NCBI RefSeq assembly: GCF_026210795.1
Contig: NC_089441.1
Span: forward strand, 930,001-994,000
DNA length: 64,000 bases
Source: Rhizophagus irregularis
Taxonomy: Eukaryota; Glomeromycota; Glomeromycetes; Glomerales; Glomeraceae
Direction of reading: 5' to 3'
Below the pieces are notes generated by a model. It did no database searches. It had not been told where the DNA came from and saw only the letters and a program-made list of their open reading frames with translations. Below are positions 54,985 through 64,000 of this stretch, piece by piece. Position numbers and translations under genes: made by a program. How positions within the stretch are numbered: position 1 is the first letter of the stretch; each line of letters opens with the position of its first letter.

Positions 54985-55617
54985 TGTAATGCCGTAGTAT
55001 ATCTAGTAAATTTATTAATTGTGAGGCGCAGTATTACATTTAGTCTTAGTGTATAAAATTTTAACTTATTTTTATTTTTATTTTAATTGGACCGAGAAGT
55101 CGTTAAACTAATAATCACATGGATTAAGGTAATTGGTCCGTGATGACCTTAAACTATTAGTCACGAGATTTAAGGATAAATGAGGATCCGAAAGATACTA
55201 AATTGAATGAAATCAAGTGATCTGAGGTGTCAAGTGATTAATTTGTTGATCACTACGTTAATATTATAAATCATAATTCAGGAGTTCATGATGATCAAAT
55301 GGATACAAAATTAAGATAATGGAAATACTTTAAAACAATGGAAATACTTTAATAATTTAAATCCATGAATCGAAATTATGAATTTAGTTACACAAAAACA
55401 AACATAAAAGGGCGTGAAGATCACCTTTTGGAAAGGACAGAGAGAGAGAGAGAGAGAGAGAGAGAAAATTGGACGAATTTTGTCATGAATTATTTATTTT
55501 AGTACTTAATGTTATTAAACCAAGCATATTATTGTATTTATTTATATTATTAATAAAGAGTCATTTTGTTAATACCTGAGGTGGCAAACATAATTCTCTA
55601 TGGGCTCAGGTGTTACA
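54985..55617 (+). repeat. 3' LTR
   Basis: 633 bp, TGTAATGCC...GGTGTTACA. It matches the 5' LTR in every row compared, including the (GA)13 run. It is followed by the CTGG target-site duplication. Confidence 0.93.
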
Positions 55618-55620
55618 CTG

Positions 55621-55704
55621 GGCAAAATTGTCCGATCGGCAAATTTGGCCAGAAGGCAAAATTGGCTGGATGGCAAAATTGTTCGACGGGCGAATTCGTA
55701 CCGG
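55621..55704. repeat. Five 17-bp tandem units at the insertion site
   Basis: GGCAAAATTGTCCGATC, GGCAAATTTGGCCAGAA, GGCAAAATTGGCTGGAT, GGCAAAATTGTTCGACG, then a partial GGCGAATTCG unit: the period is exactly 17. The core GGCAAAATTG is kept while the last seven bases vary. The retrotransposon inserted at its left border. Confidence 0.85.
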
Positions 55705-58700
55705 ATTTTGAATGATATATAAGAGCTGATTCCTGGAAAGTATGTATGGTTTTATTTGATAGAGAAATAAATATACGAATATTACAGAGCGCCGAAAGAG
55801 GCAGTAATATTGTATTTTATTTGTGAATAAATAAATCCTGCCGATTTGTTTCCGACTTTTCATAAATAAACAATCTGTCTTATTTTATTGCATTGTTCAT
55901 TATTATTTATTGAAACTTTTTCGTGTTTACTTATTTTTATATGATTAATTACTGATTGTCCACTATTTTCATATACACATTCTAAATTACCTTATCGATT
56001 GTTAACCGATCTTTATTTATTTTTCTGTTACTACCTATCCAATCGTCTAAAATCGATGGTAACACGACCTAAATCTAAAGTAAATGTTACATTTCAATTG
56101 TGAAAACTAGATTCTTTTCTAAGAAAGTTAGTGGTTTGAGATTTTCCTTAAAAGGTACGCTAACATTCATTTGTTTGTCTGTAATAATTGATTAAACTTT
56201 ATATTTCACGCGATCACAAAATTAATTTGATTTTTTGCAATTCTGACTGGTAAATTTTGGTTTCTTCTTTCAGTTCATCTGAATCCATCATACTCTGAAT
56301 CGTCATCTTCCATTTAAACAGATTCGTTCTCTTTTTTCAAATTATCACTCTTGGCATTACATTTGTTTTTTGACCTTCATTAATAATTTTTATCTATGCA
56401 ACATAATATAGAATAAATAAAATGTTAATGAAGAAATATGTATAATATGAAATATTTATATATCTTGAATTAGTATGTGTGTAAGTTACGAAGTGGCGCG
56501 TCAAACCTAAATCCGCGAATTTGTATAATTCATAGTTTTTTTTCACGAAGAGTGGACGTCAAATCTTTGTGATCCAAAAATCTTCTTCATTTACAACGTT
56601 ACAATACATTACAATACAATGAATGTAGTTAGAGATTAAAAAACTAATGCTATTCAGCCTTACGAATAAGAGAATACTACAATAGTTCCCCAAGACTATT
56701 TGTCACCGTTGCCGATCATTTATTTTTAGATACCAATTATTCTTTTCACTAATTCTGTATGTTTTTATTTTATTTCTTCGTAAATGATTCACTAAATGAT
56801 TTTACTAAAGAAAACATGTTACGTACGTAAAACAATATTTGTTGTCGACGGTTCTAGAGCTAGTCAAATTGAATTAACGGTATTTGTACTAAAAAATATT
56901 TTACTATCAAATAGATGTCATCACATGAGTAATATGATCGATGAAACGATCATCAAATTTCGATCCTAAGTTATTCGTTTTCTACATTCTTGTATTTTTT
57001 AGTTTTCACATATACTATTTTTTGCCAATGTTGTTTATAATGTGATGCGTTACTTTCTTTAAAAATATAATAGTTAAAAAGATGATCTATACTGTGTAAC
57101 TTTTGTTTTTGAAGTACGAAAACCCCACCTTTTATTTTTACCGATTTGTCTTACATTAGTTAACCTAGTCAACATTGACGATCAATTGTTTGTGTAATTT
57201 TTTTATTCACGCACGAAATTGAGTACAGATATTTAAGCATAATTATAAAAATCTTAATTTAACCGATCTACCATAATGTAGATTGTTATACATTAACCGT
57301 ATATGAATAAGTAAAACCATTTTATTTTGTTTTATCCATAAATTATATCCACCATTTTTTGATAATGTATGAAGATTGTCAAATGATACAAAATGTTAAA
57401 CGCACATAAACGATCTAATTATAAAATTTCAAAGAATATGTATACCAGTAAGTAAATTGGTCCCAGCATGAAAATAAACGCAAAACTTTTCTTCCTAATA
57501 AATGATATATAGTTATGTCTTGATGATAGTATTTGAGATACAAATAAAATTAATGTAACCAGAATCTAAATTTTTGTGGTTCTTAGCGACTCATTTAGAG
57601 AGAATATACGCTTCAAAAAAAATAGTTGTTTAAGAAAAATCTTATTTAAATAACATGTAATAAACTTCATTGTTAAATCTGCTGCTGATATCTGATTAAT
57701 ATTATAGTCTCTCAAATATAAAAATTTTAATAATAAATTTAATTTATTATAAAGGGTTACACATGAACAGACGGATGGGTAAGATACCAAGGACCTCTAA
57801 TAGTTAGTTAGTTGATGAATTATTTTAAAGTATTTTTCATTATCAGACGACTTTGAAACTTGTTATGATTAAAATTTACAAATATCATGTTGCAAAGAAA
57901 ATTATTTTAACATTGCGCATAAATTGAAAATTTTCATTTTTCTGTATATACCTGATACAGTAAAATATTTCGTCATGATGGCAAAAAGAATTTTAAAATA
58001 CTAAATCTGAAATTCTTTTAATTCTTTTTGATATTACTTAATATTATAATATACGAGCCAGGAAAGTCAACGAGCCAAGAAATTTTTTGACTCAAGATTT
58101 GAAGCGTGAGCATAATTTTGCCTGGCACGAATTGACCGGCACTATAGATCACGTGATTGAGTTATGATCTTGAACGCGAGTTTGAACTCAAGTTATTATT
58201 ATTACATGTGTGCTAGATAAGTCATATTATTTTAAACCAAGCTAAACATAGACGAGATAATAATTGTGTATTTTATTTTAAAATAAAGACAAATTTCTAA
58301 TTTCTTTTACAAAATATGAATTGCTACAGACAAATTTTACTACTATAGAACTGATTATTGGTATAAAAATATTATTCAACTTTACTAACTATTCTAAATG
58401 AATGTTCTGTTGTTTAAAAGCTTGAAAAGTTTTAAGTTTTTTATTGATAAAAATATATAATTTCCATAGAAACACTTTTGGGATTTTATATCATTCCAGA
58501 ACTAAGAAATATAAACACATGAATTCCGCATTTTAAAAATAGTTTAATATCGTTTATTTCTTACTAGGAAATCTGAAAATATACTTCTAGAATTTATTGA
58601 TATCATAATTAGTAATAAATATTTCTTTATCTCTATTGTTAAACTAAAGTATAGATAATATATTAAATAATATTTTTATCAATTAATTCTGAAATGAACT

Positions 58701-61700
58701 AAGGCACTCTAGGATAATTTCTCATTAATCCTTTGTAGCCAGATTTCATAGCAAAGTACGCCTACGCATTATATATGAAACCCAAAAACCTGAAATTTAT
58801 GAAACCAATTCAAAGAGCAACAAAAATTGCGTAATCCCGTAAAGTGAGAGGAAATAATAAAAAGAAATTTACTAATCCAACTCACGTGGTTGTTTGCATC
58901 TGTTGGAATTCGGGATGTTATGAAGAGTGAAGGAAATTAGATGATACCCAACGTATGTAAGCCCGATCATCAATATCTTGTGATACGGTAAATTAACATC
59001 CGTCGTGCGAGTTGGGAGCGTACATGTTAAATATTTTTTTATTTTTTTTATTTTTATTTCACAGAGAGAAGAACGTTTCAGTAACGATTACAAAGATAGA
59101 ATCGAAAGCAATACAAATATAAAACTGTAAACCAAGTCACCACAAAGATAACTTCACTCTGGTAAATAAAAAAGGGGGAAATAACGACGAAGCAATTGAA
59201 TCCAACAATTATTTGTCCGCACAAAATAAGAAAATAATCCTACTAAGAACTAAAAGCACGATTGTTATACCTACTCCCGTATTCATTTGGTCTCTATCAA
59301 GACTTTTGATTGGATGATAATAAATGTCCCATTTTGCGATACGTATTAATCTCCTTGATATCTACATAGTATACGACTCTTCTTGTAGCATCTCCATTGA
59401 TCCCTCCCAAGCGTTTTTTGGAAATATTAAAATAATTAATGATTGATTCAATTCAGTGACCATAGCTAGACGGATAATCATACCCGATTCATAACTTCAG
59501 AAAATACCTAATTGCATCTTCCATATCTCTCAGGATTTTTAGTTAGAAGGATAAGATAAAAAGTCTATCAGTAATTAATCATGATGTCTACGGTTTATCT
59601 TCTTTACAGAACTTACCTTTATTTTCTTTTGATCCCAAATGTTTACTTTCAATTTCTTACTGACATAAGAACGATGACATTTAAACCAGAAATCTGCACC
59701 TGTTCTATATATGAGAACAAATAACTGCTATTCGACAATTTGATAATTCGACATTACGTGGTAATTCGGCATTACAGTATTATGGCGGCATAATTTATTA
59801 TTTTCGCTGCCGTAATAATTTTGCATTGCCTGATTCTATATTACGCCCTTATGTACACATCTGTTCCAGTTATATAAGCATTTTGTTTTCATGAATACGT
59901 GTAGAATTTCCATTCTTGTGAAGGACATATATATGGGACATTTCAATGATCAATTCACTGATTATTGAGTATAACTCACCAATATATTTATGTACGGTAC
60001 ATGCTGGAGTTCAGTTTCAGTTAATGTTATAATAATAGGAAGCGAGTAAAAAATGGCACGATACTCTGTAAAGTATTTGCTTTAAGGCTAACTTATTGTC
60101 TAATACAGAAACGATTAAAGCGGAGGAAAATGATTGAACGTCTAGGTAACCTTTGATTAAAATTTAACGTAAAATGATTTGATAGCAACGTCAGTTGAGA
60201 TAAAAGTCTGTTTCTTAATATTACGCCCTTGATGAATCCTAATTCAGTGACGCTATTATTACCTTTGTAACATTTGATGATATTACGATGAATCATTTAA
60301 TTTTTATTCAGTCTTATGCAGTAATAATTTACAACTGTTATCGAACATCATTTTATACAATAAGGTGAACTAGTTGATGTTTCGTATTTGTGGACCTATA
60401 TCTCTTTTTTTTTTGTATTTAATTTTTAACTTTTTTAAAATTTTAGTATTAAAAATAATTCTACTAATCAAACATGTTACGAACTATGCAAAAAGATATA
60501 CGGTATATTAACAAATAATAATAGTAGTAAATACATTTTAAATTGAAGTAATGCCCTAATAACACTCTTGGTACTTGATATTGTTTTCAAAATGGTTGAA
60601 ATTGATATCGTCCACGTAAGATGGTGACAAAAAACACAAAAAAAGGTCAAAAACACAAGAAAAATAATGTGTAATGTACAGCTCTTGGAAGATTGAAAGC
60701 ACTATTGGAAGCACCTTTGGAACATAATTTTCTAATAAAACCCAAATTTTTATACTATTAATGCACATCACTGATTTACAGTATGTAAGATAATGCAAAA
60801 TCACAAAGAAAATCTTATGTTCTCGTAAAAATCACATGATTGCCAATCATTTGGTTATTGTATCGATTAAAAAGTCCTGGCGTTACATTACATACATTAC
60901 ATGTTTTTCTTGTGGTTTTTTTTGTGATAAATTTCAACAAACGGCTTAAATTAGATTTCTTAATAGTTTTTCATGATAACTGAAAATTAATTCAGTAAAA
61001 AACAGGTTGCGTTTTTCTCATGTGGTGAAGAATTGAAACCAAATTTATAGGTTACATTTCGCTTCTTCCCTAAAAATAGAACATTCTTTGAAATATTTGA
61101 CACAAATAATAATAGAATGTTATTTATTAAATTTTGCTTCCTTTTTAGTGAAATTCATTATAATGCATGTATTGTACCACTGACAAAAAGGTTTTGCCGA
61201 TTTTAATGTATGGCGTAAATATTGAGATTGACCGATCATTCCTATTTTCATCAAAAAAAAAATATGATACAAAGGAGTTAGTTGTATAACGTAATTCCAT
61301 CTTTATTACATTTTTTTACTAGATTTAAATAAACGATTGTTTGATCCACTTTTTTACATTTTTGAAGTACTTTAATTGTCTATTTTTAAACAAATCAAAA
61401 GACAATTTATTTGTTTACATTCATATTCCACAAATAATTCAAATATCCTTCTTTTTTCAATTTAATTTTAACTTGTTAGTACATGTTTTGATGATCATCA
61501 AGAGTCATTATCTTGACAAATTAGGACTTTTCCAATCAGATTTTACAAATACAAAATGAAAGAAGTTGGAATACAATTATGAAACAATCCGTTTTGTACT
61601 CACATAATTTGAAATTTTAGAATTACGATACTAGCCTTTCATACTTTATAATAATGCAATTTATTTCTGGTACTGAAATTAAATTTAATTTCTTACATCA

Positions 61701-62139
61701 AAAAAAAAAAATGAATAATAAAAAGTTACTATTTCATAAATTATCTTCCCGTACCTGACGAACTTTTTATCGTTATCTATTTTCATATACGTTCTAATTA
61801 TAATATAAAATTGTAACTAAGACTTCGTAAATGCCGAGCACAATTATTGCTTGGTATCATGTCATGTGTTACTTACTATACATCATGAAGGAACTTGCAG
61901 AACCCTAATTGTAACGTTGTAAAATGAAACAGAATCGGGAATCAAGAAAATTGGCGTCAAATCTTTGCGAAAATAAGTTATTTTAAATAAAAGCTCCGTA
62001 ACTCCGTCAACACAACAAATTATTTTTACACATATATACTAATTTTAGACTTCATTCATTTAGTATTGTCTTCGAAAACATTCTTTTGAGAATTTCTTTA
62101 TTTACATTTTTTTGGTATTCATCGGCTCATTCATTTCGT
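55705..62139. other. Intergenic region with duplicated flanks
   Basis: No gene is supported. The part just after the 17-bp array (55705-55860) ends with GCCGAAAGAG...GCCGATTTGTTTCCGAC and may belong to a solo LTR or other relic. 57.57-60.3 kb matches 39.83-41.9 kb directly, and 60.3-61.56 kb matches 41.9-43.0 kb (ATGGCGTAAA, CGATCATTCCT, GACAAATTAGG). The latter is the downstream flank of a secreted-protein gene, but no such gene follows in that orientation, so one copy appears lost. From about 61.9 kb the DNA matches the upstream region of gene A. Confidence 0.5.
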
Positions 62140-62147
62140 TATAAATA
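62140..62147 (+). promoter_or_regulatory. TATA box of secreted-protein gene C
   Basis: TATAAATA lies 156 bp before the start codon, preceded by TTTTTTTGGTATTCATCGGC as in gene B. Confidence 0.65.
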
Positions 62148-62295
62148 ACGCGTCAAATTCCCAACTTTACCTTCAGTTATTTCACGATAATTTCAAAGAA
62201 AATAACTTTTATTTCCAAACAATTCTAAAATTCTACAAATTTCCACGATTATTCAAAGAAACAACTTTTTGTTTTCAAAAAAATCAAATATCATC

Positions 62296-62718
62296 ATGAA
62301 ATTCTCTATCGTATTACTTGTACTCGCAATCTTGGCCTTCAGTACATTCGTTGCTTCTACGCCAGCTAAAGGTGACCCAAGTGATAGAGTACCATCAGTC
62401 GTCGATAATCAGAAAAGAGGAGATGGTATAAGTAGAGTACCATCAGTCGTCGATAATCAGAAAAGAGGAGATGGTATAAGTAGAGTACCATCAGTCAGCG
62501 ACAATCAGAAAAGAGATGAAGTACCAACTACTATTTGGAAAAGAGGCGATCCAATCGATAGAGTACCACATTCCAGCAGTAATAAGAAAAGATCTTTGGT
62601 GGAAAGACAGAACAACAAGTGCCTATACGGATATCATTGGTGTTATGACAACTACGGTGGATGTTGCCCAAATTATTCCGTTTGCTCATATCCTAATAAA
62701 TGCACTTCAAAATGTTAA
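62296..62718 (+). CDS. Secreted Kex2-repeat peptide precursor, paralogue C
   Basis: 140 residues from the Met at 62296. An in-frame Met at 62269 is rejected because the paralogues start at the equivalent of ATCATCATG. The signal peptide is MKFSIVLLVLAILAFSTFVA. It has one more repeat than A and B: GDPSDRVPSVVDNQ-KR, GDGISRVPSVVDNQ-KR, GDGISRVPSVSDNQ-KR, DEVPTTIW-KR and GDPIDRVPHSSSN-KKR. The two middle repeats are nearly identical at the DNA level, a sign of recent unit duplication. The seven-Cys end keeps YHWCYDNYGGCCPNYSVC and TSKC. The same alternation of variable peptide and constant dibasic site suggests that the released peptides are the functional products (inference). Confidence 0.75.
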   Translation: MKFSIVLLVLAILAFSTFVASTPAKGDPSDRVPSVVDNQKRGDGISRVPSVVDNQKRGDGISRVPSVSDNQKRDEVPTTIWKRGDPIDRVPHSSSNKKRSLVERQNNKCLYGYHWCYDNYGGCCPNYSVCSYPNKCTSKC

Positions 62719-64000
62719 ACGATGTGCAGTTACCTCTACTCACAGTCTATTTTTTTGGAAGACTAATTTTTGATTTTGTTATTGGATTATTCTAATTATT
62801 ACTATTTAGCTTAAGAATTTTTTTATTTTTCATTAATCATGTACTTTTTTTTTATTTCATTAAATTAGTTATATCATGTATTTCTTTTATTAAATGTTAC
62901 TGATTTTATTTTGCAATACGATATGTATTATTTAAATAAATAAATTTATTTATTTTGTTTATATTATCATTTAACGGATTGATCAAAATATTTTTATAAT
63001 TAGTTTCTTATATAATGAATTAAAAAAAAATACTCTAATTCTTTGGAATATAAAGATAAAATAAATCGATATATATGATAAATTGTCAGTAACCTCGATT
63101 AATAACATTTTCATGAAATATTTTGGTGATTGAACCTTCAAGACAATTTCTATAAAAAAAAAGTTAACAAAAAACATTAACTTATCTACCGATCAAATTA
63201 TTTTAAAGCAACACGTAATAGACTTGAAATAACGTGTTACACGTTACGTAGATATATTTTATTTCAGAAATTTCAAATTTATTGCCATATATGTAAAAGT
63301 AATTCCTGTTTATTCATTTAGTATAAAGTCAATGATCATTATAATAATTGTTGCTTAATGTGATTATTTGGTGCTATCCCAAATCTGACTTAAAATACTT
63401 TTCCGTGGGAGTAAACAATGATGATCAATATTAACCCGAACCTGGTCTATCACGTGATAACACTGTAAAATTTTAAAGGCCTGAATAAAAGTAGAAGTGA
63501 TAAAAAGAAATTTTAAGCTAATGTTCATATCTTCATAAGAAACTACAGAAGAAAAAAGAAGAGTTGGACCAAAAAAAAAAAGAATAAATCGATCTGCAAA
63601 TTCACCTAATGAAAAGTCATGAAATCCCGTGTATGCCGATCCGTTTGCATACGAAGGTGATTAAATCCCATCAATAAAGACACTAAAAATAATTAAATAT
63701 CAAAAATTAAAAATAACCAAAGAAGGAAAATAACACCAAAGATCAAGGATCAAACGAAAATACCCAAGATAGAGCAAAAATAGACAATATTATCCAAAAC
63801 TTACAAGCAATCCCAAAAAATAAATAACACGAAAAATAGAAGTTATTGTCCAAAGCCGATAATAATATTCTTACTTTGAGATATTTCAAGAAGAGTTGTT
63901 TCTAAATTATTCTAAAAAGAAATATATCGTAAAGAACAACAAGAAAATAAATAGAAAACGAAAATACATATTTCAAAAAACCAAGAACGCCAATTTAACT
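62719..64000. other. 3' flank of gene C to window end
   Basis: The first ~350 bp match the downstream flanks of genes A and B (TTAGCTTAAGAATTT, TATAAAGATAAAATAAA). Beyond that it is AT-rich, with a TCACGTGA site at 63450-63457. No gene was seen. Confidence 0.5.

Larger units (their letters stand above)
45340..55617 (+). mobile_element. Ty3/gypsy-type LTR retrotransposon, 10,278 bp, with kinase-integrase fusion
   Basis: Two 633-bp LTRs (TGTAA...TTACA) flank, in order, a tRNA-Gly-type PBS, a ~1-kb repeat-bearing leader, gag, protease, RT-RNase H, a small ORF, a nucleotide kinase-integrase ORF, a tRNA-like sequence and a short polypurine tract. The element is flanked by a 4-bp duplication CTGG (45336-45339 and 55618-55621). 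The order PR-RT-RH-IN defines Ty3/gypsy. The LTRs look identical base by base, which implies very recent insertion. Even so, the coding region has an in-frame TGA after gag and apparent one-base shifts within and after protease. Confidence 0.93.

Noticed and set aside
62269-62295. Upstream Met giving a nine-residue longer gene C
   Set aside because: It would place charged residues before the signal peptide. Paralogues start at the next Met in the same ATCATCATG context.

Overview
The window is about 75% A+T, with short GT-AG introns, TATA-box promoters and no operons. It holds single representatives of several expanded families: protein kinases preceded by a CxxC...CxxC ribbon, F-box proteins and a BTB protein, plus one large LTR retrotransposon. 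The kinase style, with tail motifs such as NNPNFHS and ELEIPDG and the NWTSGN...ID.FIQ signature, is what I associate with arbuscular mycorrhizal fungi (Glomeromycotina, most likely Rhizophagus). The taxonomic call is inference from family resemblance, not from a search.

Layout. 0-10 kb: a BTB-domain gene (3130-3936, minus); a six-exon kinase gene (4227-8004) in which one exon type has been tandemly duplicated; an F-box gene (8640-10244). 10-24 kb: a gene-poor AT desert with a decayed gag fragment near 13.2 kb, a cluster of good splice signals without an open frame near 20.5-21.0 kb, and one orphan gene (21387-21944, minus). 24-29 kb: a second kinase gene whose tail is built from tiny phase-1 exons (24284-26585), then an F-box pseudogene. 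32-34 kb: a spliced minus-strand gene for an acidic repeat protein, apparently carrying a one-base frameshift. 37-63 kb: three paralogous genes for small secreted proteins (37281-37676 plus, 43272-43661 minus, 62296-62718 plus). They share promoters and downstream flanks, encode Kex2-type peptide repeats followed by a seven-cysteine domain, and lie in a partly inverted segmental duplication.

A 10,278-bp Ty3/gypsy-type retrotransposon (45340-55617) sits between the second and third secreted-protein genes. Its two 633-bp LTRs look identical, so the insertion is recent. It has a tRNA-Gly-type primer-binding site, a long gag with extra cysteine modules, protease, RT-RNase H, and an integrase fused at its N-terminus to a P-loop nucleotide kinase resembling thymidylate kinase. 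It also carries a tRNA-Gly-like sequence just before the 3' LTR. The kinase-integrase fusion is the strongest candidate here for an undescribed system: an element that may bring its own dNMP kinase to support reverse transcription.

Coordinates of spliced genes were inferred by hand from splice consensus and reading-frame continuity. Repeat homologies were judged by eye.
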